DNA of 44,458 nt from Curvibacter soli (GTDB lineage: Bacteria; Pseudomonadota; Gammaproteobacteria; Burkholderiales; Burkholderiaceae_C), in the NCBI RefSeq assembly GCF_029211125.1, contig NZ_JARGEN010000038.1, positions 1 to 44,458 of the forward strand. Reading direction: 5' to 3'. Positions within the stretch are counted from its first letter, which is position 1. Each line of letters opens with the position of its first letter. Shown piece by piece: positions 21,229 through 28,901 of the stretch. The position numbers and the translations under genes are program-made. A model generated the notes under the pieces. That model ran no database searches. It was not told where the DNA came from and was given only the letters and a program-made list of their open reading frames with translations.

Positions 21229-23236
21229 GCATATCCAGCGCCGCGTCGCTTTCCTCCTCGGTCTGAATCCGCCGCATGGGCGGTAGCGCCGACAGCAGGC
21301 GCTGCCCATAGCCCATCGTCAGCAGCCGGGTATCGCCGATCACCAGCATGCCGCTGTCGGTTTCGCGCCGTATCAGCCGGCCAGCGCCCTGTTTCAGCGC
21401 CACGGCGGCTTCTGGCAACGCATAGTCGCGAAAAGCGCTGCGGCCTGCCTGCTCCAGCCGCTGGGAGCGCGCCTCTACCAATGGATCGCCCGGCGGGGGG
21501 AACGGCAATTTGTCGATGACGACCAGTTGCAGCACCTTGCCTGGCACGTCGAAGCCTTCCCAAAAAGAGGCCGATGCCACGAGCACGCACCCGGGCCGAC
21601 CTTGCGTAGCACCTTCGCGGAAGCGCTCCATCAGCCGGCGCTTGGGCCACTGGCCTTGCAGCAGCACATCGACACCCCCTTCCCGGAAGGCATCCTGCAG
21701 ATAGTCACCCATCGTGCGCAGCGCCTTCAGCGTGGTCGTGAGCACCAGCGTACGCCCCCCCAGGCGCCGCACCGCGACGGCAATCCAGCGGGCCAGCGCC
21801 TGGCTGTGGCCAGGGTCTGAGGGGAGCGGCAGGCCGCGCGGAATATAGAGGCTCGCCTGTCGGGCATAGTCGAAGGGACTTTCCACGCGCAGTATCTGCG
21901 CCTGGGTCAGGCCACAGGGTTCGGTGAACCAGCGCAGTTGCGCATCGCCTCCCAGCGTGGCCGAAGTGAATATCCACGACTTGCCGTCACCCTCGGCGCT
22001 GCCAGCATCCGTCGAAGACGCAGCGCTGTCGGACGGCAGCCGCAATAGGCGCTCGTGCATGGCCTGCGCGATGTCCAGCGGCGACTCGACAATCCGCAAT
22101 TGCGGATTGCCGACATCCAGCCACCGCACGGCATCCGTAGCGCATGGGCCCGCAAAGCGCGCGAGCTTCGCCAGCAGTTCACGCGCCCGCTCGCGCAGGC
22201 GCACGAAGTCCGGCGCCAACTCCGATACCGTGTCCAGCGCAACCTGCACATGCTCCAGCGATTCCTGCAGGGCCTGCAGGGCCGTGTGCCACGCGTCGGC
22301 ATCCACGTCGTCGGGTACCGCGCCGGTCCACCGCAGCTTGGCGCCATTCGAGGCCCGCCCGACGGCCAGCCGCAGGTCGCGCGCAGCCCGGTCACATTCT
22401 GCCGCCAGCGCATTCCATGGCGCCAGGCCGCGTGCGAGTTGCAGGCCCGCGCCGAGCAGGTCGCGCGCAAAGTCCAGCAACTGTCCCGTGGTCAGTTGCG
22501 CACCGAGAAACTGCACGCCGGTTTCATTGATCTGGTGGGCCTCGTCGAACACCACGACGCGCACACTTGGCAGCAGTTCGGCCATGCCGGACTCGCGCAC
22601 GGCCAGGTCCGCGAAAAAGAGATGGTGGTTGATGACCACCACGTCAGCGGCCAGGGCCTCGCGCCGCGCGAGGTTGACGTGGCACTGGCGAAACCGTGGG
22701 CATTGGGAGCCCACGCAGTTCTCGCGCGTGGAGGTCACCCAAGGAATCACGGGCGAGCGTTCGTCCAGCCCTGGCAGTTCGGCCAGGTCGCCGGTGCGCG
22801 TGGTGCGCGACCATTCTTCGATCCTGGCGAGAGCGCGCAGGACGGCGGTCTCAGGCACACCCATGGCCTGGCGCGCGGCTTCCATGCGGTGCAGGCATAG
22901 ATAGCTGCCGCGCCCCTTGAGAAGCGCCGTGCGTACCGGCATGCCCAATACCTGAACCAGTTGAGGCAGGTCGCGCGCAAAGAGTTGGTCCTGCAACGCC
23001 TTGGTCGCCGTGGACAACAGCACGCGCTCGCCGCTCAGCAAGGCAGGAACGAGATACGCGAAGGTCTTGCCGACACCCGTGCCTGCCTCGACGACCAGGG
23101 CACCCCCTTGCTCGATGGTGCGCGCAACCGCCTGCGCCATATCCGTCTGTCCCTGCCGGGGCATGAAATGGACATCGGCACGCGCCAGCGGGCCATCGGC
23201 GGCGAAGGCCGCACACACCGCGGCTTCGAGTGTCAT
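21191..23236 (-). CDS. DinG/YoaA-family iron-sulfur DNA helicase
   Basis: This 681-residue protein is an XPD-like superfamily 2 helicase of the DinG/YoaA group, which unwinds DNA and R-loops or D-loops during repair. Walker A is AGTGVGKT at 51-58 and the DEAH box is at about 231-234. Four cysteines at about 114, 174, 179 and 185 match the iron-sulfur cluster domain. LVVIDKLPFPPPGDP, GAGRLIRRETDSG and a final GDTRLLTMGYGQRLL cover the C-terminal helicase motifs. The sequence looks closer to YoaA than to DinG. I chose ATG 23236; the upstream 50 residues look non-conserved. The last 38 bases overlap bamD on the opposite strand. Confidence 0.93.
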   Translation of the reverse strand: MTLEAAVCAAFAADGPLARADVHFMPRQGQTDMAQAVARTIEQGGALVVEAGTGVGKTFAYLVPALLSGERVLLSTATKALQDQLFARDLPQLVQVLGMPVRTALLKGRGSYLCLHRMEAARQAMGVPETAVLRALARIEEWSRTTRTGDLAELPGLDERSPVIPWVTSTRENCVGSQCPRFRQCHVNLARREALAADVVVINHHLFFADLAVRESGMAELLPSVRVVVFDEAHQINETGVQFLGAQLTTGQLLDFARDLLGAGLQLARGLAPWNALAAECDRAARDLRLAVGRASNGAKLRWTGAVPDDVDADAWHTALQALQESLEHVQVALDTVSELAPDFVRLRERARELLAKLARFAGPCATDAVRWLDVGNPQLRIVESPLDIAQAMHERLLRLPSDSAASSTDAGSAEGDGKSWIFTSATLGGDAQLRWFTEPCGLTQAQILRVESPFDYARQASLYIPRGLPLPSDPGHSQALARWIAVAVRRLGGRTLVLTTTLKALRTMGDYLQDAFREGGVDVLLQGQWPKRRLMERFREGATQGRPGCVLVASASFWEGFDVPGKVLQLVVIDKLPFPPPGDPLVEARSQRLEQAGRSAFRDYALPEAAVALKQGAGRLIRRETDSGMLVIGDTRLLTMGYGQRLLSALPPMRRIQTEEESDAALDMLTRASTTDPNWP

Positions 23237-23362
23237 GCGGCCCGCCCGGCCCGGCATGCAAAGCGGCAGTGAAAGTCCTGACGCCTGCGTGCGGGCGAAT
23301 GAAACAGAGATGTCAGGAAAAAAGCCACGATAAGTAAACGCGCTGAGCGTATGTTCGCACCC

Positions 23363-23390
23363 ATAATACGGCCTTCTCCCCTCCATCCAA
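23363..23390 (-). promoter_or_regulatory. Candidate promoter for the helicase gene
   Basis: On the minus strand TTGGAT (23385-23390) and TATTAT (23363-23368) are 16 bases apart, in the 176-base gap between the divergent helicase and phosphatase genes. The same A+T-rich site reads CATAAT on the plus strand and might also serve the phosphatase gene, but no -35 box fits there. Confidence 0.4.
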
Positions 23391-23412
23391 TCGAAGCAGC
23401 CGAGCGGCCCGC

Positions 23413-24258
23413 ATGACTCTCGCTTACCGACTCATCGCATCGACGGGAATCCACAAAGGTGACCGTGACTACCAGCAGGACCAAGTGGCCCTGCTCAGCC
23501 ATCCGCGCATCAATGGCTGCGTGCTTGCCATAGTGGCCGACGGCATGGGAGGCCGCAGCGGAGGGCGCAAGGCATCCGACCAGGTCATGCTGACCGCGCG
23601 CCAGTTGTTCGACCGCTACGACCCGGCCACCGACGACGGCTCCAGCATGCTGGAGCAGATCGTCAAGGAATCCCACATGGTCATCAAGCTCACGGCGATT
23701 TCGTCGGAGCAGGAGCCGCACAGCACCATCGCGGCGTTTCTCATCAACCCCCTGGGCGACTGCCACTGGGCCCATGTGGGTGATTCGCGCATCTATCATT
23801 TCCACGGCGACAAGATGGTGCGCCGCACCAGCGACCATTCCTACGTGCAGGCGCTGGTAGACCGGGGCGAGATCACGCCCGAGCAGGCGCTCACCCATCC
23901 GCGCTCCAACATCCTGATCGGCTGCCTGGGCACCGAGGAAGATCCGCCCATCGCCATGCACCTGATCCCGCAGCTCCAGGCGGGCGACACGCTGCTGGCC
24001 TGCAGCGATGGGGTCTGGCATTATTTCAGCCCCGAGGAAATGGCCTCGGTCGTCAGTTCGCTGACGCCGCGCGAGGCGACGGAGTTCCTGATCGAGAAAG
24101 CCCGCTCGCGCAGCCGCGGCGGCGGCGACAACCTGTCGCTGGCGATCGTCCACATCGAAGCCATGCCCGACACCCGAAACAAGCCGCCCCATGGCGCGGC
24201 GCCCGGCGCACCGCCTCCAGCCGCCGGCGGCCAGCCTTCGGGCAGCGCCGCGTCCTGA
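23413..24258 (+). CDS. PP2C-family Ser/Thr protein phosphatase
   Basis: This 281-residue cytoplasmic protein is a metal-dependent PPM/PP2C phosphatase. The metal-binding and catalytic motifs are in order: GDRDYQQD (16-23), VADGMGG (41-47), HVGDSRIYHF (121-130), ACSDGVW (196-202) and GGGDN (236-240). They match the Stp-like bacterial group. The C-terminus is a Pro/Ala-rich tail with no membrane segment. No kinase or FHA gene is next to it, so its partner kinase must be encoded elsewhere. It is divergent from the helicase and ends 12 bases before a convergent gene. Confidence 0.92.
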   Translation: MTLAYRLIASTGIHKGDRDYQQDQVALLSHPRINGCVLAIVADGMGGRSGGRKASDQVMLTARQLFDRYDPATDDGSSMLEQIVKESHMVIKLTAISSEQEPHSTIAAFLINPLGDCHWAHVGDSRIYHFHGDKMVRRTSDHSYVQALVDRGEITPEQALTHPRSNILIGCLGTEEDPPIAMHLIPQLQAGDTLLACSDGVWHYFSPEEMASVVSSLTPREATEFLIEKARSRSRGGGDNLSLAIVHIEAMPDTRNKPPHGAAPGAPPPAAGGQPSGSAAS

Positions 24259-24261
24259 GCG

Positions 24262-24280
24262 GCCGCCGCATCACGGCGGC
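24262..24280. terminator. Hairpin between convergent genes
   Basis: GCCGCCG and CGGCGGC form a perfect 7-base stem with a 5-base loop (CATCA). It lies in the gap between the phosphatase stop and the convergent gene's 3' end, and the minus-strand stop codon sits in the loop. There is no T-run on either side, so it may be a bidirectional pause or mRNA end-protecting structure rather than a true intrinsic terminator. Confidence 0.4.
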
Positions 24281-24951
24281 GCGGGCAGGGGTGGCACCGC
24301 TTGGTCGCTTTTTTGGCGCTTTTCGCGGTTGCGCGCATTCTGCGCACGACGTTCTTGCGCGGCGCGTAGTTTTTCCTCATAACGCTGGCGCTGCACAGGC
24401 GCATTCGCGGCCTTCTCGGCGCGTGCAGCCTGCTCCTTTTGCTGCGCCTCGATGCGGTGCTGTTGCTGCCCGGCGCGCGCTGCGGCGTCCTGTTCGCGCA
24501 CCGTGGTACGTTCGGCGGGATCCACGCGCGCAGGCGGTTGTTTCGGTCGCTCTGCGGCAGCGCGCTCTTGCCGTTCCTGCTGCTCGCGCATGCGCTGATC
24601 GACCAAGCCTCGCTGGGCGGCACCCTTCTCGCGCCGCTCCTCGTCGTTGAGCGACAGCTCCTGCCGGCGCAGGTCCGCCAGCACACTGCGGTGGCGCGCA
24701 CGCGCATCGGCCAGGCAGTCGTTGACCGCGAACTTGCCATAGCAGGCGGCCTCTTCCGCCGCCTGCTGCGCCTGCACCGCCTGGCGCTCCTGCACGATGC
24801 GGCGGCGCTCGACGGCCCGGGCCGCCGCCACGTTGGCGGCAGGGGCCGCGACAGGCGTATCGACAGCGGAGGATGGCTGGGGCTGGGGCTGCGCCTCCAC
24901 CGCCGCTGCGCAGACCAGACTCATCAGCAGGAAGGCGGCACGGGTGCTCAT
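24271..24951 (-). CDS. Secreted coiled-coil protein of unknown function
   Basis: I do not recognise a named family for this 226-residue protein, although similar proteins seem to occur in other comamonads. A signal peptide is visible (hydrophobic 5-19, likely cleavage after AVEA near 20). A Gln/Pro/Ala-rich stretch follows, then a charged helical segment rich in Ala, Gln, Glu and Arg from about 45 to the end, with strong coiled-coil character. Two cysteines in CYGKFAVNDC (70 and 79) could form a disulfide in the periplasm. The start ATG overlaps the zapE stop as ATGA. The only conserved-looking part is the CYGKFAVNDCLADARARH core with RRQELSLNDEERR after it. Confidence 0.75.
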   Translation of the reverse strand: MSTRAAFLLMSLVCAAAVEAQPQPQPSSAVDTPVAAPAANVAAARAVERRRIVQERQAVQAQQAAEEAACYGKFAVNDCLADARARHRSVLADLRRQELSLNDEERREKGAAQRGLVDQRMREQQERQERAAAERPKQPPARVDPAERTTVREQDAAARAGQQQHRIEAQQKEQAARAEKAANAPVQRQRYEEKLRAAQERRAQNARNREKRQKSDQAVPPLPAPP

Positions 24952-26051
24952 GTGAGGCGCGTGTCCACGGTACGCCGCTCCAGTGCAAGGAACTCCTTGG
25001 ACTGCATTTCGGTGAGGCGCGACACGGTGCGCGGAAACTCGTGGGCCAGCGGCCCTTCGGTGTAAAGCTCTTCCGGCGGCACGGCTGCCGACATGATGAG
25101 CTTGACGCGCCGGTCGTAGAGCACGTCGATGAGCCAGGTGAAACGGCGCGCCTCCGATGCCCTGCGCACCGGCATGTGCGGCACGTCGGACAGCAGCAGC
25201 GTGTGAAACTGGCTGGCGATCTCGAGATAGTCGTTCTGCGAACGCGGGCCGCCGCACAGCGTGCGGAAGTCGAACCAGATCACGCCGCCGGCCTTGCGGC
25301 GCGCGCGGATTTCCCGCGCCTCGATGTGCAGCACCGGATCTTCGTCCTGCGTCTCGGCCAGCCGATCGAAGGCCGCAGCCATCTCGGCATCGGCCTGCGG
25401 GCCCAGCGGCGTGTGGTAGAGCTTGACCTGCTCCAGCGTGCGCTGGCGGTAGTCGGTGCCGTTGTCGACGTTGACCACTTCCAGCCGCTCCTTGAGCAAG
25501 GCGATGGCGGGCAGGATGCGGTCGCGGTGCAGACCGTCGGGGTACAGATCGTCGGGGGCGAAATTGGAGGTGGTGACGAAGCCCACGCCGTTCTCGAACA
25601 GCGAGACCAGCAGGCGGTGCAGGATCATCGCATCGGTCACGTCGGCCACGTGGAATTCGTCGAAACAGATGAGCTTGTAGCGCCGCGCGATGCGCCGCCC
25701 CAGTTCGTCGAGCGGGTTGACCGTGCCCTGCAAGCCAGTCAGTTCGCGGTGCACCTCGCGCATGAATTCGTGGAAGTGCAGCCGCGTCTTGCGGCGCAGC
25801 GGGACCGCGTTGTAGAAGCAGTCCATCAAAAAGCTCTTGCCGCGGCCCACGCCGCCGTACATGTATACGCCCCGCGGCACTTCGGGATGGTTGAGCAGCT
25901 TCTTGAGCGTGTTGGAGCGCTTTTCCTTGTACGCCGCCCATTGGGTGGCGCAGCGCTCCAGCGCGTCGACGGCGCGCAGTTGAGCGGGGTCGCTGGCGAA
26001 GCCACGGGCGGCAAGCTCCGCCTCGTATGCCTGCTTGACGCTGTCAGTCAC
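24948..26051 (-). CDS. zapE: Cell division ATPase ZapE (AFG1 family)
   Basis: ZapE is an AFG1/LACE1-family ATPase that associates with FtsZ at the division site. The 367-residue protein has Walker A GGVGRGKS at 66-73 and Walker B ICFDEFHV at about 128-135, then sensor regions (TTSNFAPDDLY). The start is odd: the open frame extends to ATG 26114, but those 21 residues come from an interspersed repeat. I chose GTG 26051, where family-like sequence (VKQAYEAELAARG) begins; its ribosome binding site is weak (AATAGAG). It lies downstream of lpdA, beyond the repeat, and overlaps the coiled-coil gene by four bases. Confidence 0.9.
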   Translation of the reverse strand: MTDSVKQAYEAELAARGFASDPAQLRAVDALERCATQWAAYKEKRSNTLKKLLNHPEVPRGVYMYGGVGRGKSFLMDCFYNAVPLRRKTRLHFHEFMREVHRELTGLQGTVNPLDELGRRIARRYKLICFDEFHVADVTDAMILHRLLVSLFENGVGFVTTSNFAPDDLYPDGLHRDRILPAIALLKERLEVVNVDNGTDYRQRTLEQVKLYHTPLGPQADAEMAAAFDRLAETQDEDPVLHIEAREIRARRKAGGVIWFDFRTLCGGPRSQNDYLEIASQFHTLLLSDVPHMPVRRASEARRFTWLIDVLYDRRVKLIMSAAVPPEELYTEGPLAHEFPRTVSRLTEMQSKEFLALERRTVDTRLT

Positions 26052-26068
26052 TCTATTGCTATCATTTA

Positions 26069-26111
26069 AATAGCTATCAGCGCTTGATATATAAGCGCTG
26101 GAAGCCATTTT
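26069..26111. repeat. Comamonad-type interspersed repeat
   Basis: This 43-base unit contains AATAGCT, AGCGCTT, AAGCGCT and AAGCCATTTT in that order. AGCGCTT (26079-26085) and AAGCGCT (26093-26099) form a perfect 7-base hairpin with a 7-base loop, and ATAGCTAT nearby is palindromic. It aligns with the split copy at 802-834/997-1007. It fills the gap between lpdA and zapE and could act on mRNA structure there; no function is established. Confidence 0.75.
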
Positions 26112-26121
26112 CATGCATAAA

Positions 26122-27555
26122 TCAGAAGTTCAGCGTACGCTTGTCGACGGCAAGCGCTGCTTCCTTCGTGGCTTCGGAGAGGGACGGATGGGCGTGGCAG
26201 ATGCGCGCAATGTCTTCGGCGCTGGCCTTGAACTCCATCGCTACCACGGCCTCGGCGATCAACTCGCTGGCCAGGGGGCCGACGATGTGCACACCGAGGA
26301 TTTCGTCGGTCGCGGCATCCGCCAGGAACTTGACGAAGCCGGTCGTGTCGCCCAGCGCACGGGCGCGGCCATTGGCCAGGAACGGAAAGCTGCCGGCCTT
26401 GTAGGCGCGCCCCGCGGCCTTGAGCTGCTGCTCGGTCTGGCCGACCCAGGCGATCTCGGGGTTAGTGTAGATGACCCACGGGATGGTGTTGAAGTTGACG
26501 TGCCCATGCTGACCGGCAATGCGCTCGGCCACGGCCACACCTTCCTCCTCGGCCTTGTGCGCCAGCATGGGGCCGCGCACCACGTCGCCGATGGCCCAGA
26601 CGTTGGGCAGGCTGGTCTTGCAGTCGCCGTCCACGACGATCGCGCCGCGCTCGTCGAGCTTCAGCCCCACTGCCTCGGCATTGAGGCCAATGGTGTTTGG
26701 CACGCGGCCGATAGAGACGATGAGCTTGTCCACCGCCAGTTCCTTGGCTTCGCCCTTGGCGTCGACGTAGGCTACGCTCACGCCCTTTTTGCCGGCCTTG
26801 ATCTCGCCGACCTTGACGCCGAGTTCGATCTTCAGGCCCTGCTTGGTGAAGGCCTTGAAGGCCTCCTTGGACACCTGCTCATCGACGGCACCGAGGAACG
26901 TGGGCAAGCCTTCGAGGATGGTGACTTCCGAGCCCAGGCGGCGCCAGACCGAGCCCATCTCGAGCCCGATGACGCCCGAGCCGATCAGCCCCAGCTTCTT
27001 GGGCACGGCGGCCACGCGCAGCGCGCCGTCGTTGGAGAGCACGCTCTCCTCATCGAACGGCACGCCCGGCAGCGCGCGGGCGCTGGAGCCCGTGGCCACG
27101 ATGACGTGCTTGCCCGCGAGGCTCTCCTCCGTGGCGCCGGCCACCTTGATCTCGTAGCCGCCATCGACAGCCTTCACGAACGATCCGCGGCCATGGAAAA
27201 ATGTGATTTTGTTCTTCTTGAACAGGTAGAGGATGCCATCGTTGTTCTGCTTCACAACGGTGTCCTTGCGCGCGAGCATCTTGGCAACGTCGATCTCCAG
27301 CCCCTTCACCGCGATGCCGTGGTCGGCGAAGTGATGGTTGGCCTGGTCGTAATGCTCCGATGACTGCAGCAGCGCCTTGGACGGGATGCAGCCCACGTTG
27401 GTGCAGGTGCCGCCCGGCGCCGGGCCGCCCTTGTCGTTCTTCCACTCGTCGATGCAGGCGACGTTGAAGCCGAGTTGCGCGGCACGGATGGCGGCGATGT
27501 AGCCGCCGGGGCCGCCGCCGATCACGATGACGTCGAATAGTTTGGTATCAGCCAT
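26122..27555 (-). CDS. lpdA: Dihydrolipoyl dehydrogenase (E3)
   Basis: E3 reoxidises the lipoyl groups of 2-oxoacid dehydrogenase complexes using FAD and NAD. The 477-residue protein has the N-terminal FAD motif [12 protein letters not shown] (11-22), the redox disulfide CTNVGC (51 and 56) and the NAD-binding [12 protein letters not shown]. The C-terminal His-Glu pair in HPSLSE is near 456 and 461. GAGGAG precedes ATG 27555. It follows sucB by 10 bases, so it most likely serves the 2-oxoglutarate dehydrogenase complex and could be called odhL. Confidence 0.96.
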   Translation of the reverse strand: MADTKLFDVIVIGGGPGGYIAAIRAAQLGFNVACIDEWKNDKGGPAPGGTCTNVGCIPSKALLQSSEHYDQANHHFADHGIAVKGLEIDVAKMLARKDTVVKQNNDGILYLFKKNKITFFHGRGSFVKAVDGGYEIKVAGATEESLAGKHVIVATGSSARALPGVPFDEESVLSNDGALRVAAVPKKLGLIGSGVIGLEMGSVWRRLGSEVTILEGLPTFLGAVDEQVSKEAFKAFTKQGLKIELGVKVGEIKAGKKGVSVAYVDAKGEAKELAVDKLIVSIGRVPNTIGLNAEAVGLKLDERGAIVVDGDCKTSLPNVWAIGDVVRGPMLAHKAEEEGVAVAERIAGQHGHVNFNTIPWVIYTNPEIAWVGQTEQQLKAAGRAYKAGSFPFLANGRARALGDTTGFVKFLADAATDEILGVHIVGPLASELIAEAVVAMEFKASAEDIARICHAHPSLSEATKEAALAVDKRTLNF

Positions 27556-27565
27556 GTGCCGCTCC

Positions 27566-28840
27566 TCAGATGTCGAAGAGGAGGCGCGCCGGATCTTCCA
27601 GCGCTTCCTTCATGGCCACAAGGCCGAGCACGGCTTCGCGGCCGTCGATGATGCGATGGTCGTAGCTCATCGCCAGGTAGTTCATCGGCCGGATGACGAT
27701 CTGGCCATCCTCCACCACGGCGCGATCCTTGGTCGCATGCACGCCCAGGATGGCCGACTGCGGCGGGTTGATGATGGGCGTGGAGAGCATCGAGCCGAAA
27801 GTGCCGCCGTTGCTGATGGAGAAGGTGCCGCCGGTCATCTCCTCGATGCCGAGCTTGCCGTCCTTGGCCTTCTGGCCGAATTCGGCGATCTTCTTCTCGA
27901 TGTCGGCAAAGCTCATCTGGTCGGCATTACGCAGGATGGGCACCACCAGGCCGCGCGGGCTGCCCACGGCGATGCCAATGTCGAAGTAGCCGTGGTAAAC
28001 GATGTCGGTGCCGTCCACGCTGGCGTTGATCACGGGGTACTTCTTGAGCGCATGCACGGCAGCCTTGACGAAGAAGCTCATGAAGCCGAGCTTGACGCCA
28101 TGCTCCTTGGTGAAGCTGTCCTGGAAGCGCTTGCGCAGGTCCATCACCGGCGCCATGTTGACCTCGTTGAACGTGGTCAGGATGGCATTGGTGGATTGCG
28201 ACTGCAGCAGGCGCTCGGCGATGCGGGCGCGCAGGCGGCTCATGGGCACGCGCTGCTCGGGGCGGTCGCCCAGGTTGACGGCGGGCGCCGCCACCAGGGG
28301 CAGTGCGGCCTTCGGCGCAACCGTGGGAATGGCGACGGGTGCGGCGGCAGCGGGCTTGGCGCCGCCAGCCACGGCGGCCAGCACGTCGCCCTTGGTCACG
28401 CGGCCATCCTTGCCGGTGCCGGGAACGCTGGTGGTGGCAAGGTTGTTGTCGGCCAGCAGCTTGGCCGCGGCGGGCATGGCCACATCGGATTTGGAGCCGC
28501 CGGCAGCGGGTGCGGCAGCAACCGCCGGTGCCGGCGCGGCTGCGGCAGGTGCAGCCGCGGCGATGGGCGCGGGGGCCGGTGCAGCCGCACCCGCCTTGCC
28601 CTCGGTATCGATCTTGGCGATGACCTGGTCGGACACGACCGTGCCCCCATCGCCTACGACGATTTCCGCCAGCACGCCCGCGGACGGCGCGGGGACCTCG
28701 AGCACGACCTTGTCGGTTTCGATCTCGATCAGGATTTCATCGACGGCCACGGACTCGCCGGCCTTCTTCTTCCACTGCAGCATCGTGGCTTCGGCCACGG
28801 ACTCAGACAATTGGGGGACTTTGACTTCTACGATAGCCAT
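27566..28840 (-). CDS. sucB: 2-oxoglutarate dehydrogenase E2, succinyltransferase
   Basis: E2 moves the succinyl group to CoA and forms the core of the complex. The 424-residue protein has one lipoyl domain with the lipoylated lysine in [10 protein letters not shown] (about 44) and an Ala/Pro-rich flexible linker (about 80-125). A peripheral subunit-binding domain follows ([24 protein letters not shown]), then the catalytic domain with [11 protein letters not shown] (active histidine and aspartate near 395 and 399). The single lipoyl domain and the sequence fit OdhB rather than pyruvate dehydrogenase E2. It lies 61 bases after sucA. Confidence 0.97.
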   Translation of the reverse strand: MAIVEVKVPQLSESVAEATMLQWKKKAGESVAVDEILIEIETDKVVLEVPAPSAGVLAEIVVGDGGTVVSDQVIAKIDTEGKAGAAAPAPAPIAAAAPAAAAPAPAVAAAPAAGGSKSDVAMPAAAKLLADNNLATTSVPGTGKDGRVTKGDVLAAVAGGAKPAAAAPVAIPTVAPKAALPLVAAPAVNLGDRPEQRVPMSRLRARIAERLLQSQSTNAILTTFNEVNMAPVMDLRKRFQDSFTKEHGVKLGFMSFFVKAAVHALKKYPVINASVDGTDIVYHGYFDIGIAVGSPRGLVVPILRNADQMSFADIEKKIAEFGQKAKDGKLGIEEMTGGTFSISNGGTFGSMLSTPIINPPQSAILGVHATKDRAVVEDGQIVIRPMNYLAMSYDHRIIDGREAVLGLVAMKEALEDPARLLFDI

Positions 28841-28901
28841 TGCATTCTTCCGGTGGTTCTTATGTCAGTGAACGCCGCCGCAGCGGCGTCCATGGGTGGT
28901 T

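Noticed and set aside
24952-25941. Long N-terminal extension of the secreted coiled-coil gene
   Set aside because: The extension lies entirely within zapE in another frame; the real start is the ATG overlapping the zapE stop.
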